From positions 10,115,501-10,179,500 of the forward strand of contig JACDQD010000102.1 of NCBI GenBank assembly GCA_019843655.1: a stretch of 64,000 nucleotides of DNA, given 5' to 3'. Below are positions 1-14,600 of the stretch, in pieces; the stretch's first letter is position 1, and each line of letters begins with the position of its first letter. Source of the DNA: Lethocerus indicus. Its lineage: Eukaryota; Arthropoda; Insecta; Hemiptera; Belostomatidae. Made by a program: the position numbers and the translations under genes. The notes beneath the pieces were generated by a model. That model saw only the letters and a list, made by a program, of their open reading frames with translations. It was not told the origin of the DNA and ran no database searches.

Positions 1-782
1 CTGGGATAAAATTAATAATAGAAATCCAGTAATCAGTGAAGAATGTAATAGTGAAACTGTCACTGTTAAGAAGTTAGTACTCAAGGATGGATTTGAAATT
101 CCAGAAGAATTCATTGACCCAATTTCATGTGAAATTATGACTATACCTATGACACTGCCATGTGGAAAAGTTGTAGATATAACGACTCTGGAAAAATTCC
201 ATAAAGAAGAGGAAAAATGGGGACGGAGTAAAAGTGATCCATTTACCGGTATATTTTTTACAGATCATAACAAACCCGTTTTAGCAGTTGCTTTGAAAAC
301 AAGGTTAGACAAATTTATGATAGACAATTGCAACAAACCGCTGATCAAAAGTCTTCCACGCACTGTCGGAAAGAAGACACCCGATGATTAGCAATAACTA
401 CAATGGTCTTACTAAAAAGTTGAAACTTTCTGGAGAACAAGCTTCTACATCTCATTCCCAGTCAAGTGTTGAAACAACTGAATCAAACTTTGTGGGGACA
501 AAACCGAATTCCAGTAAAACATCTTCACTAGACGACCTTCTGTCCTCAAGTCTACAAGGTTTACCTTCCTATTTGGAGAAACCTAGTATTGTTCTTTCTA
601 AAAACCAATGCCTGAAGTGTTCTGCTTTATCGACATTATTTAAATTGCCTTGTGAACATCTGTTGTGCCGATCGTGTTTAGTTTCTATGAAAAGTAAGAA
701 TGAACAAAACTGTGAGAAATGCAATCATCATTTCAAAACTAGTGATCCTGTACGATTTCACATTAGTAACTTTGATGTATAA
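1..782 (+). CDS. RNF37/UBOX5-like E3 ubiquitin ligase, 3' part, frame-broken
   Basis: Partial gene entering from the left edge. Positions 2-391 read without a stop and hold a U-box: a DPIS...PCGKVVD...TLEKF core followed by WGRSKSDPFTG, the pattern of RNF37 (UBOX5). Positions 384-782 in another frame encode a serine-rich linker and a C-terminal RING-like finger with CLKC, CEHLLCRSC and CEKC pairs, ending near RFHISNFDV. RNF37 has this U-box plus C-terminal finger order, so both parts belong to one protein. The first frame stops at 389-391; the second has no stop for at least 25 bases upstream of 384. The switch is +1, equivalent to one extra base. No intron of credible size fits between the two. 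Either the assembly has an indel or the gene is damaged here. The family is a nuclear ubiquitin ligase; the domain assignment is secure, the intactness is not. Confidence 0.8.
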
Positions 783-933
783 ATACTGAAATCTTCATTT
801 CTATTACATTCTTTTTGTTTTATGCTATTTTTGCTATATGTTTTTATAATTTATAAATTTAGCTGTTCTTTTGCATAATTGTGTGTTATTTTTTACAAAA
901 AGGTTTCGTTTTCAATTTGAAGGCAAGAGCACA

Positions 934-939
934 AATAAA
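934..939 (+). promoter_or_regulatory. Polyadenylation signal AATAAA of the RNF37-like gene
   Basis: A canonical AATAAA lies about 150 bases after the stop codon of the RING reading frame, in AT-rich 3' UTR sequence. It is the first such hexamer downstream on this strand. Confidence 0.55.
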
Positions 940-1720
940 ACAATATTGTCCTGAGATTAATTAGAGTAACTTAAATATACACTATTTCCTTAAGTTGAAA
1001 TGACTTTTAATTCACTATTAATAACTATTTATTAATCAAAATCAATTTTTTTTATTATATCAAGAGCTGTAAAAAAAGCTTGCATAAATACTCAGAACAC
1101 CCTTATTTTATATAAATTCTTTGCAATTGACAATCTGTCACATTGGCCCTTTTATATAAATAAAAATATAGTTTAGGTGTCTTTTACTTGTATTATTGAT
1201 TTTAAATTAGAATTAATTCAAAATTCAACACTACACAAATTTAATTATATTGCAGAAGTTCAAGTATATGATGGGTTCATTGTTTAAGAAATTTTACAAT
1301 CTGAGTAATTATGTCCCTAATCTATTAAATGTAACGGTTTTCGCTCAAATTAATTCTGTGCACAAATGAAAACACGTATCCCCTCCCCTAAATAAATTTC
1401 AATTTATTTCTGTACTTCTAGAATGAAATAATAATGGAACTAAGTGATTATATTTTTACTAATGCATTCACAGTCTTTGGTAAGTTTCATTCAATCTAAA
1501 GTACTGGAAAAAATGTTTTTGGAATAATTTTTCAAGCCATATGTTTTAATTCTAGTTCTCTGAATATGAGGAACTTTTATACAATGGCAGAAAAGACATA
1601 CATCCCTATAAATGGTGCCTTACACTGCATATAATGAATATAAAATTAATAGTTCTGAAGTGTGTGTCATACAGGGAAATGAAACAGAAGTTTAAATTAA
1701 CAGGAGTAAGAACACTATAG

Positions 1721-1726
1721 TTTATT
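1721..1726 (-). promoter_or_regulatory. Candidate VPS13B polyadenylation signal
   Basis: Minus-strand AATAAA (tttatt on the plus strand) about 260 bases after the VPS13B stop codon. Other hexamers may also be used. Confidence 0.4.
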
Positions 1727-1981
1727 ACATCATATGATGCTTGTAATATACAAAATATGTACAACCGTATAAAAGTGAAGTACTATTGCACTAATAATAC
1801 TTTCAATGAACATGTACAAGGCAAAGTAGGCTTCATTGAAATGGAATGAAGCCCTCAAAAAGGAATGCTATATATGGGCTATACACCAAGGATGCCCTTT
1901 CATTTTTAATACTTGGCACATAGTTTAATCTCTTGGTCCATTCTTCACCAAGAAGGCAGTAGTCAATATTCACAGTTTTTT

Positions 1982-4900
1982 TTAAAATGCAACATTAAAA
2001 CCTCTGTCTGTAGCGTGGCGAGTAGCTATGTCGAGCACACTCAAGAAATGTTCCCTCATTAGTGGATTTATGTAGAACAGAAGAGGGTCACTGTCAACTG
2101 AAGCAGGAGTTGAAGGTAAAGAATCTATCCCCCCAGTTGTGCTCAGTGCTTGCTGGGATTCACGAACAAACTCTGCAATCCTCTTCTCATTTATTTTTTC
2201 TGCCTATAATGTAAATAAAATAATTTTATTATTATTATTAAAAAATGAAATGATAAAACATTTAATACATAATTAATAAATGGCAAATATGTATTAGTAA
2301 TAAATACCAAATTAAGTGAGTAATGATTTCAGAACAGGTGATAAATGCTTTGATTTTTAAATGTTCATGATCAAAACAAAAAAGTGATTAGAATGAACTA
2401 CGTGCAATGTTTATTTTGATAAATTTAAAAATTATTTAATCTGTACAACTAATATGATAAATTGGGCAGTACATCTAATGGGTACTTCATATATAATTTT
2501 GCAGTGCTGAATAGTTGTAAACTTTCTCCAATGATTAGAATTATACTTACAACACTGTCAGGAGACTGAATATGCAGTCTGACAAGTGTAGGGTCACACC
2601 TATCTCTGGATCCAACAAGCTCTGCCAGTTTTATAATTCTGAGTAAAACATCATCTCTGTTTACAATATAAAATGAACCAGTTGTCAATATGAGAGTAAC
2701 TGCCTCATAATCGCCTGAAGTTGCCTCTGTAACCAGCATCAAGTTTTCCTGAGCTGGCAGAATCTTCCATATGTACTTCAGTCGTGAATCACGATCACAG
2801 TGACTGTGGTGAGCAATCGGCTGATGCTTTGGCTAGAAATGTAAGAAATTATACAATGAATATTACTAATGCTCATAATCACGCAATTTTATTTTTAATG
2901 TCATAAAATGTGCACAATCTTGTAAATGTTGAATGAAGTACTGAGAAAAATTTAAGACTCTCAACAAATATAAGTAAGGATAATTCAATTTTTTTTTAAA
3001 TTTAATGAAATCGGTTATATTTAACAGACCATATGGTTGTCTGCCCAACCAGCTCCAGAGAGTATACCATGACCTGTGAGTGCAACAAGTTCAGCTGCAC
3101 CACTCAGAGGTCGGGCCATAACACCCACCAGGCCTCTACTCACAGATCCAACCAAACTTTCATTTTCTGAGAGAGCATACTGCAATGGCTGTTGTGCTAG
3201 TCCACCCAAACCACCTACAAAATAGTAACATCTGCTATTAATATGGTAGTATGAAAAACTACTCATATTATGAAATATACTTTTCACTTACTAATATTAC
3301 TATTATTAATATTAATCATTCATATATGACAAATAATTTTCAAAGAATATTATAACTCCATGCATAAAATTTATGTTTATCATTAAAATTTTTCTCAAAA
3401 TATATTTATAAACATCATCATCTGTCATATTTGAAAATATTGTTTTTCATTAAAGGTTAATGAATACTTATCAGTATAAGGGTATATATAAAGAAATATA
3501 TATAATGTATATAATAATAATCTTTATATGTAAAGAAGAGATTACTTTATATTACATTAAATGCACTGGCTAATAGATTATTAAATTATTTAGTTTTAAT
3601 ACCTTCTTAATATAAGGTGTACATTTATTCCACATACCTAATATACTGACTCCAAATTCAGTCAGCCCCTGCCTAAGAGCTTGACCCAAACCTTGAGGTT
3701 TCATTCGTCTCATTTCTTCGGCATAACGCAAATCATCATCTGACAAAGTTAATCTGTCTAATGTCCTAGACCAACTTGATGCAAATTTTGTTACTGACAT
3801 CAGTGTTCCTATTCAAATAAAAAACTTTATTATCGTATATTCAAATACCCAATGATATTGACAATAATTTTTAATCTAATAAAATTATTGAGCCAGTAAA
3901 ATAACAAACCAGCAGTAATATGTTTCATAAGTGAAGCAGAGCCATGAAAAACGCCCATAAGGAAACCTGTAGGTCCTTCCATTATTCCTTTATAGGGTAA
4001 AGTGACGAAACTCCTCAGGCCACACCCAACACTGCGAGCTAAACCTGCTGGTGCTCCGAGCATTTGTAAAGATCCTAATGCCCAGCCTAAATCCAATGTT
4101 TGTATGTAAAATTGTCAATGAAACCCATTCAATCTTTTAATAATTTTTTAAATATATTTGAATAATTAAATTGATATGGGTTAATAAAACAACTACTAAC
4201 AAGTAATATATTATTAACGTAATGGAAAATACAAATTTTATTTTTACCTGTCCCATAGATAGCTCCAAGAAAGTAATGCAGAGTGAGAGCATGACCCAGC
4301 CTGTATGGTGTAGTAATAACATCACTTCTCTTAAATGCAGCAAATCCAAGGGGTGAATTATCAAGAGCAATATAAAACTTTGTTGAAGTGTGAACACTAA
4401 CTAGAAGGTTGAACTGAGATATGGAAAAGTGCCTTAGCCTAAGAGGTCTTGACAATTCATAAGTTCCAGAAATAATTTCAGAAGGGAAAGGAATGCCTGA
4501 TGGATTAAAATCAGTAGTGGTCTTCTCACAGGCACCAACTTGATTCAAAACCATATCAGATTCAAACAAAATCTCTTCTTCTTTTTCCTGTGTCTTGTCC
4601 TCCTGTTTAATTGTAGGTTTATCTGTTTTCACAGTAAGAAAGGCAGCAGGTGTTTCAACTTCCGAAACATTGAAAAGTTCATCGGTTTCATCTTGATCTT
4701 GATTTACACTATCGCACTTACTACTTGTCTTAGCAAGTGGTACACCTAAAGCTACCACATTCAAATTCATATCCTTAATGCCTGGGCCAAGGCCAGTAAG
4801 AACTGTAGATGGGCACATATTCATCATTTGATCTTTAAGATGAGTCAGGTAAGTGTCTTCAATGTATGCTTGAAGAGGACATATGTTTATCTTCACATCT

Positions 4901-7900
4901 TGTAAAACTAAAATGAAATGTTATGAGCAATTCATTATAAACTAATAAAAATAAGAAACTAATGGAAGAAAAATTATTATACATATTTTAATTAATTGGG
5001 TATTAAACATAAAAAAATACCCAAAAAAAATAAAATTTACCCAAACTATTAACACAGCTCAGTACAAGGTTAATATCAAGTGCTGGATTATTGTTGCAGG
5101 CTGTTTCAACAAGAAATTCAGGGTTTTCACCAACAAACTTTTCCTTATTATCTTTTTCAGTTCTCACAAGAACTACACCAAAATCATAACCTCCAATGTG
5201 ATGCTCTTGATTGTCTAGTTGAATGTCCCAAATTGTAATCCGCACAGATGTTTCCAATGAACTAGACTCCTATTAAAAATAAAAATAAATCATTATCTTT
5301 GCAAATACTATGCAAATGAATTATTTTTATTTTCTTTTATAATTCCCATTCATTTACTCCTTTTATCAGAACTTGTCATTATAAATTTGCATTCTAGCTT
5401 CTTGTATTGAGAATAAAAGTACATATACATTAACTACAAATGTTTATATAAATTTAAATTATTTTCATATCGTCAAATATATATAAGTATTGCTCCTGGA
5501 CTTACAGAATGACTGGTAGGTTGGATAGTAATACCAACATTATCTAATGTCAAAGCTGCAACTTCTGTCCATTGATATGTTTCAGGTGCTTCACTGCATA
5601 GTATTACATTGGCTCCATGCAAGAAACAGGTAATCTTAAGAGATTTTTCATCTAGAAAGCATAATACACTACATAATATATTAATTTAAAGCATAAAATC
5701 AGTAATGAATGTATGCAATTTATAAAATTAAAATGTAATTCAATTACAAATAAGGAAAAAGTTACAGAAGAAAAAGATTCTGTTAATAACAAATCATACA
5801 AAAACAACATCCAAATTACTCTCTAGTACTTACCAATGACATCTAGTTTCTGAATGTCCAAACTTGATGACACTGTTTCTTGTTCATCCTCCTTTTCAGT
5901 TTTTTCTTTAGTGAATTCATCAATAGATGATTCAGGTTCTTGGTCCTCTGGTGAAGTTTTAAAACCTAAACAATGATATACATATATGACATGGTTAATT
6001 ACTCATGCCCAAAATATATTTCTTATATGTACTTGGAGCATCTAGAATGATACTGGTACATAAAGCATTTTGAAAACAAAAAATAATGATCTACAGAAGG
6101 TGAAACAATTTAATAAGCATGTAGGTAATAATCTTACAAATTATATTAAATGCAACTAAGGAAACAGAATGAAAACACTTTATATTCCTTCAAAAAAAAA
6201 GGCAAAAATACCTGCAGAATGTAAAGTGAGCCGTGTCCTAATGTCACTAGCAGAAATAACACACTGGTTGGCTGGAGTTAGGGTAACATGAATAGTAAAA
6301 GCCTTGCGAGTCACAACAACAGACAAGTCATGACAATGTGGTACATTCACAAGTCTACTCGAGGTTGACGGAATCATTGATATTGGGGTAGACCAACCTA
6401 AGACAAAATTTGTTACAACAGGTGTTTCAAGAAACACTTGATATATATTATCTATGGTAATATCCTCATTGTTAGCAATAAATCAAATCCCAAAATTTAA
6501 GAGTACAGTAATTTATTCATTCCTTACATAAATATTTCAATGAGACAATGATCATTATACCGACAATCAGTATAAATAATAATGAATTAAATGTGAAAAT
6601 GTTAAATATCTATATTAATGATGTTTTAGCAAATAATGAACACAATGGTGAAAAAAATTACCTCGAGTGAATTCAGGTCTTGATACAACTATTGGAGGTA
6701 GTGACATATTAGTTTGGTAATCACTCAGAATATAGTATGATGACTTCCCACTTGGTACAACCAATTTCCAGTCCCAATCAATGTAGTCATCCACAAATGA
6801 ACCACCTGTAACATTATAAACAAATTTTTATAACTTGTAATATGAGAACAAATATAAGCTATAGTATTTAACACTCGATCATAACAGTAAGCAATATATT
6901 ATTATGCAATGAAATGTACACTTAAAGTAAATATTTTCTATTAAACTTGATCATGCTATTAATTATGAATGTGGTTATCTATTCTTTGAAACGGAAATTT
7001 CAGAGACTACCAACAAAGGGATTAAAATATTGCCATAAATAAATGCACAGAATAACAGTAAATTTCATTCAAATATGCTACGAACCAAATTACATAAAGA
7101 GCAGTAATGAAATAAAGCAATGGATAACTGGATGTCCATTGGCCTTTATTGATAATGCCTTTACTGCATGTGTAATTCTTTATAATAAAATATATTCTCA
7201 CAGGCATACCTTTTTCCATGGAGCATTTTGACAAACAGAGTGAATAAGCTGTCTGATTGTGGACTAATATCTGAGGATATGGTTGATCATCTATTGTAAT
7301 ATATGTAATATTATCCTTTTTTTGCATAACTGCAACAAGTGGAATGTTGGTGAACTCAACCCCATCCAAAGGCAGAAGTATAGTCCCAGTTTCCCTTTCA
7401 GCATTCATTGGTATCAGCAGTGGGTTACTAATTTTGTCCACGTGATGGAACATGAGATAGGGAATATGTTCAGATCCTGAACCAATAACATGCCATTCAG
7501 GAATTGGTTGTCCCCTAACAGTAAAAACATTCTTCTGAACTGAATTTTACTTTTAAATTTTGAAACTCAATGAATTAATACATCCAATTAAAATCAAATT
7601 AAAACAAATTTTAATGAACAGATATAATGAACTACATACATTAGTATAAGTATTTAAAAATCGATTAAAAATTAAACATCTGTTTTATTACAATCATAAC
7701 TGCCTAAAGTTTTGTATAGCTTAGTAAATGGTAGGAAGTAGCTTAGAAGATTAGTAATTAAGGTGCATAAAGTTATAGTTAATACTATATTCTTTAAAAG
7801 CAACAGTGTGGTGATTTTATAAAAATATAGAAGAAACACCTACACCTATATAACATATGCAAAAATCACACACCACATAGTTGACATTTTTAAATATTTT

Positions 7901-10900
7901 TTAACAAACTACAAAACAAATTCACATTAACCATATTCTTCACTGACCTAATATTTTTTCCTGATTGTTTTGGCAAGGAAATACTACATGAATCACAATT
8001 TTCAGGAATTCGGAATTTTCTGTCTTCTCTTCTTATAACCACAGCACTCACATTTAAATCATAAGAGCTTAAATTGGCAATAGTGTAACTAGATGTAACA
8101 TGAACTATACGAATTCCATTAGCCATTTTTGAATGAATAGTAGCTGATACAACCTGAAATGTAAATAATAAAAAGAATAAATGTAATAATTATACACCCA
8201 TTATTATTAGTCACTTTAAACCGTTTTAAACTAATACATGAACCACTCACAGACTGTCTTGTATGAATATTTGTTTGTACAGAGCCTGAATATGGTATTA
8301 AGCCAGAAATATGGGGCATATAAAAAGCTTGTCCTCGTGACAATTGTAGGCTACTAGATTTGTGAAAACCATCATGAAGTTCAACTACAAGGTAAAATGT
8401 ATCCTAAAACATTTTTAAAAAGAATAAAAAATTATTTGATTTTTCTGAAAAGAAGAAAAGTATAAATTTGTACAAATAAAAACAATTTATTGATTTCTCC
8501 CATGAAGTTCCAAAACAAATACAGTTTTAATGTGCCTTTCTTTTCGTTGGATACTAATGTGATGCATTTTTAAATAGAAAGTAAAGATGCCAGCTAGTTA
8601 TTTGTTGATTGATTTGATGTCAGCAGACATCAAATCATGTACAAAAAGAGTCCATAATAAGTACGATATTTATTATTTTATCTGATGAATAAACAACAAT
8701 GAAATAAAATTTTTTACTACCTCAAGGGGTGGTGGTGCTAAAATTGAAAAATTTGGTAGAGTGCACAGAATTCTATCAACTGTCTGTAATGATATGGACA
8801 ATCCTAAAGTATTGACCAAAAGAGCCCATGGTTGAAGTTCTACCAGCAAAGCATTAGTGACCCTTAATGAATCCCCTCCAAACCGCACCTATATTCAAAT
8901 TAATAATATTCATATTTCATAAATGTACAGAAGTACTTACTTCAATATTGATATGTAAGTCTATTACTCAAGTTGGGCTACAAACAAATTTCATATAAAA
9001 GAGTAATTAATAATGTGTAAAATAGAATTAATATTACAGAACTAAAAATCGCAATGAACTTTTAACAACTTACTTTTAATAAATTATACAACTTCAAATA
9101 CCTTTACATGAGTGACTGTGTCAGGCTGTACTGATGGAAACCAATTAATTGATTCCCATGCTGGTCCCAACAAAGGCCAAAAAAATTCTTCTTTCTTTTC
9201 ACTTAATTCAAGTAATGTTTCCACATCTGGTGGAGGTGGTGGAGGCGGTGATTTGCCATCCAGCAAAGAATATGACAGGGGAACATGAGGGGATGATGCT
9301 GGAAGGTTACCACTGAGTCGATGAATTAAAACATGAAAAAAAGAATATTTTAAATTCCATAAAAAATGTTTGTTATCAGTTTCCCACTATTTAATTTGGA
9401 ATAGCAGTTAAGAACTCACTCAATATGAAATGTGAGAGAGTGCTGATGTACAGTTGTTCCAGGGGTATTCAAATTTGTCATTACACCCTGACCATGTACC
9501 CTTTGCATTCTCTGAGTATGGAGTTCTTCAGTGACTACCAGAACATTGGCATCACAAGGCAACAAGGATCTCAAGAGGTATATCGGGCTTAACACAACCT
9601 ATGTTAACAAATTTAATTACATTTTAATTTTTTTTATTAGGGTAGTAATACTAATATCCATTTTCATTGTACATGTTCTCCATTACTTATTTGTAATGTA
9701 GCATTTTTAAACTAATTAAATTCATATTGTTAATTAAGATTTTATGAGAATTTACAATTATTTCCTTGAGAATTATATGATCTGGACAAGCTCAATGTAG
9801 TGAAACCGAAATTGAATATGAAATTTCAACTACAAAACTATTTATTGAAAATATATTAAGCAAACATTTCTATACCCTCACTATTGAAAATCAGATCAAA
9901 AAATCAATTATCATTTTATATAAACAGGCAATTCACACAATATTGCTGTGATTTATAAAGAAACATACCAAAGTTTTTGAAAACTGCACTTCTTTGTTCC
10001 AAAAAATTTGACACCATATGCTCACAAAGTCTTGTTTATCTTTCAATGGAACTAAAAATGCAAAAATACAAAAAATTCAATTTAATTAATCTGGAGTTAG
10101 TTTATATTATAAAAACGATTCTGTAGGTCTGCTGAATCAATACACCAGTACACCTCTGGTAGGAGTACAATAACCCCATATTACCCATATTTCTACTTGA
10201 CAGATCTAGAAGTGAAATATTTTTGGTTAGTATTAGTACAACTTGAAATATATTTTACCTTTAACAAGCCATGCATTACTAGTTCCATGAAGTGGTACCA
10301 ATCCTGACCACTGGCCTTCAAGAGATAAGCGTAAATTATATTTAGAATCTCGAGATAGAATTACACTAGGTGATTTAGTTGATGGGCCGACTAGAAGACA
10401 TCTCTGCCTCTCTGATATAGTGTTAGCAACTATTCTCATGTCAACACCACGATCAAGCAAACTGTAGACAGTAAGCTGACCCATGATAACTATCTACAAA
10501 TATTGAGAATCATTAACTTCATTTGTATGACATTAAAAGTACAATCATTGTTGTGCAAATATTAAATATTCTTAATTAATAATTTACCTGAAAAAGTGTA
10601 CTAGATATGTGTTTAATGCTGATAATAAGTGTCACTTTTCTTTCTAAATCATCAAGAAGTTCAAGTACTGTGTCCCCTTTGGTTTCTAGTGATATCCCAT
10701 TGGACCAAGCCTTGTTGCTGCATTCAAATTATAAATTTTAAAAATGTCTCCACAAATCTGTTATAAAAAAAATATATTCAGAAATACTCACTCTACAGTA
10801 TTAAGTGAAAAACGAAGAAGCATTTTTTGTTTAGTTGTCCTCCAGGCATAATAATGACATTGTAAACATTCTATAAGGATATCTTCATTTGTACCAACTT

Positions 10901-11655
10901 GACCAAACCTGTCAACATAATTAAAACTAGTAACATAAATTGAAACTTATCTAGAATACTATTAAATAAGCAAGTAAAAGCAGAACGCAACAGTGACAAT
11001 TTTCTAAACTTTGACAGACCCACATATAGGTACTGAAAAATATAATTATGCTCTAAATTAAAACTATTATATAATGATATAGTTATAATAGTTATAATTA
11101 TTATTCATTCTATGATGTAATATTAGCATAATGGTAAGAAAATAAAAATTTTGTTATAGACTTCAGGATAAAAAAGTAATCATTCTTTTCAGTTAAAGAG
11201 AAAATTCTTTATAAATGCTCTGTGAATCTAGGTTCTAATACATAATTATTAACAAATTTTAATGTTAACTACCATATTATCTTAATATTTTTAATGTAAT
11301 TCAACCTTAACTTAAAATTTAATTAAATAAATAAGTATACATTTTTTAAAAATTGTAAATTACCTTACAGGAAGACAAGAATCATTGCAGACTACATAAG
11401 GTAATAGTACAGCATCATTAAGGGCAGCAAACAAGGTATGTGCAACTGGTGGAGCAATGCAGATCAATAGTGGACCCGCAAGTAAGGAGACATGGCATTT
11501 TACAGAGTTGATATCAGTCAAATTAATTTTCAAAATATTTTCACATATGACAGAGCACGAGAAAGGAAATGGCTGGATACAACACTGTTGCTGCAGAGTC
11601 CGGCAATTTAGTACGTCTAGTCTCAACCGACAATCTATATCTCCACCAAAATAAC
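1982..11655 (-). other. VPS13B exons 37-58: VAB-like and C-terminal ATG_C region
   Basis: Exons: 11364-11655, 10792-10908, 10588-10717, 10259-10493, 9969-10051, 9420-9598, 9102-9312, 8721-8888, 8251-8403, 7948-8153, 7210-7514, 6662-6805, about 6212-6451, 5834-5965, 5506-5651, 5041-5269, 4248-4907, 3910-4086, 3638-3808, about 3030-3214, 2551-2832, 1982-2203. Exon 43 (9102-9312) has a run of seven prolines. Exons 44 to 49 lie where VPS13 proteins have the adaptor-binding (VAB) module; I place it by position, not by motif. Exon 53 (4248-4907) has a long glutamate- and lysine-rich insertion. Exons 54-56 are the glycine-rich ATG_C segment that inserts at membranes. Confidence 0.8.
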
Positions 11656-14600
11656 CTTAAGAAAGCAATTAAAACTGCTATTATGATAGGGTTCTGTTTA
11701 ATTTAATAACTTTAAAATGTATAAAGCATGTCTGGTAAAAGAAATTATATTTTTACCAATGTGTCTATAAACTGAGTTCAGTTTTAATTGCTCAATAATA
11801 GCTGTTGAAAAACAATATTCATGTGGTAACTTTCCATCTGGGAAATATCTTGAAAATGGAGGAGGAAGCTTTCCACTAGCTCCAACCATATTTGTCCACA
11901 ATGAAAGCTCCAGAGAGTCAAGAGAAACTGAAAGTTTGAGTCTTGGAATGAGCCTTGGAGAGAAGACAGAATCAATTCTTAATGCCGCAGCAAGTGCTTG
12001 AACAGGAACAGGTGGTGAAGCGGTATTGAGAACAGCTCTCCAAGTACTAGCTACTACTTCTTGTTTAGGAATATTAACTTCAGTCATCACAGTCTCACTC
12101 AAAACAAATGATGACCAGTCCTTCCAGGTAGAACCTGTATGATACTGCAAAGTACATTTCACACCCTCTGGAATGGTTTCCTAAAACATAGTAATTTAAT
12201 TTGTTATCTCTTAAATATCAGTCATTAATAATAAAACATCCTCTTTAAATACTATACAATTTTAAAAAAATATTTCATTTCTGGTGTACTTCAAAATTAA
12301 AATTAAATATTTTTTAAATATTACAATTTTGCACAAATATTACACCTATTATAATTTTTGATGTTTCAATATAAGGTACAAAGACATTACATAAAAGCTG
12401 AAGGAATTGTATTGTGTATCAAGTAGTTGCATATATACTCAAGTATAAACACAAGAAATATATATTTTGTTGATTTCCTTACTCTGAAAGGAATCGGGAG
12501 AACATTAAGTCTTGTTATAGCTCTTGGGGCAGGATAAGTCCAGGCCATATGACATGGAGATGGAAAAGCAACTTGATAAGCTAGTGGTAATTCAGAATGA
12601 ACATTGACAAACTGGAAAGCTCCAGCCTGAAGGTCATCTTTATAATGTTGTTCATCATCAAAATTACCTTCTGAAAATTAAAATTAAATTAACACCCAAA
12701 CATAAGGTAAATGGGAGTTTCACAATTAAACAATAAACTACATTTACTGGTGGTTTTAGGTGGAAAATCCTTTAATAAAACCTTATAAGGAACATTACTA
12801 TTATTATACAGATAATAATAGTAATTTAATTAAATTATATAATAATAATTTTTAATTCTATTATATAGAACATGCTGTGTTTAAAACAAGGTTCCTTAAC
12901 CCAAATACCTAGCATATGGATTTACAGCATGGATTTCTTAGCAGGGAGAACTAACTTCCACTGCCAGCAGTCCCAACAATTTTAAATCTACTGAGCCACC
13001 ATGACCCTGAAAAGACTGCATTGATCATAAAGTGTGTAAGAAATAATAAGTACCCTCATTAATTTGATTTACACAGGCTGACTTCTGGCTGATCCATAGC
13101 TTGGAAAACTCCTGATATACATTATTAAAGACATCAATGTGGGCTCGAGAAAAATCAATAGATAATATATCAGAATTCATAAATGCTACAATAAGAGGAG
13201 GGTGTGTAGACGGCAACCACGGTTCCCAGGATACAGATGTTGAAAGTGTTAGGGACCAAGGATTCAGGAAAATACGAATTCTTGGACCCACAACAGCTGA
13301 CATTGTTATATTGTGAAGAGACAAATTACATGAGATGGACTTCTGTTGGCTCAAACAACTTCCAAACTGAACAGTACCGCAAATAGATCCAATACTCAGT
13401 AGTCCATTGCCATTTGCTGAAATTAGGGGAAAAAATGAAATTAATACAAGAAAATATCAAAAAGAGTATAATCTATAAACTAAGGTTTAATACAGTTAAT
13501 AAACACAGATCATAAAAAATTGTTTTTACCCTGTTCAGCTGTTTGCAAATAGACTGCCACTTGTTTGGTTGAAATATTTAACAATGACATATACTGCATG
13601 TACTGTTTTAGTGTATTAATTGAGTGTTCCTGGTGACAACTATTTTGTTCCCCAACAGTGCTGAAATAACAACAGCTGTAATTTTTGTTCAAAATATTAA
13701 CAGGTATAAAGAAACTATTCTATGGACAATTATAGGTTAAAAAATAATTTAAAGTACCTTTCTTTTAATAAAGAAGTTTCACTTCCATCCCACAAATCTA
13801 CATCCACCACACCAATAACTGACTTTAATTTTTGCACAACAAACTTCATGAAAGATAAAGTAGGTACACTACAAGTCAGTTTCATAGGTCTTCCCAGTTC
13901 TATATCAATCTAAAATAGTTGTTTCAAATTTAACTAAAGTAGCACTTCAAATTCAACACAAATACATTTAACAATTTCCACAGTCTTGTTAACAAACAAG
14001 AGTAATCAAATCTTACTTCTGAGAAAGTTTAAATGTATCATGAAAATACATTAAAAATACATTTACATTACTTAATACATTATTAATACATTTTAAAATT
14101 TAAAACTTTCAAATTATAATTAAAATTGCACTTTCATAAATTTTGATTTCAACGCACCACTGGAGATTTAATGCCTTGTGTAGTCGATTTGAAATTTATT
14201 AATGATGGAGGGATTCCTTTATAAGGGTCAGGATCTCCACTTTTAGTCAGAACTAAGCATTCTTGATAACTATCAAAATCTACTTTTGAACTGACATAGT
14301 AACCTTCTGTGCCAACTTTAACTATCATTTCAAAAATGGAAGCCTGAAATAAAGCACTTAGCTATTAGAAAATATGTGAAAATTGATAAAAATAAAATGA
14401 AGTATTGTTTAAATGCTTATAAAAAGACGTTAACAGAAATATATTACAACAATTTAAATTTTAATATGGATTCCTTTTGTAAATAATACAGAGTAATTTT
14501 GCTATAAAAATGAAAAGAAAAAATATATAGAGTACCTTATATATAGATGTATCACCTTGTTTTTCAAGAGAAATGTACGGCTGAGTAATATTCAAAAGAA

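Larger units (their letters stand above)
783..1981. other. Convergent 3' flanks, no gene seen
   Basis: AT-rich sequence between the stop of the plus-strand RNF37-like gene and the stop of the minus-strand VPS13B gene. It should hold both 3' UTRs. A minus-strand AATAAA (plus-strand tttatt at 1721-1726) can serve VPS13B. I see no coding signal. Confidence 0.6.

Noticed and set aside
364..391. A mini-intron (GT at 364, AG at 390-391) restoring the RNF37-like frame
   Set aside because: At under 30 bases it is too short for a spliceosomal intron and has no branch or pyrimidine tract.
7043..7480. Plus-strand open frames across 7.0-7.5 kb
   Set aside because: They are antisense shadows of the VPS13B exon 7210-7514 and its flanking intron.
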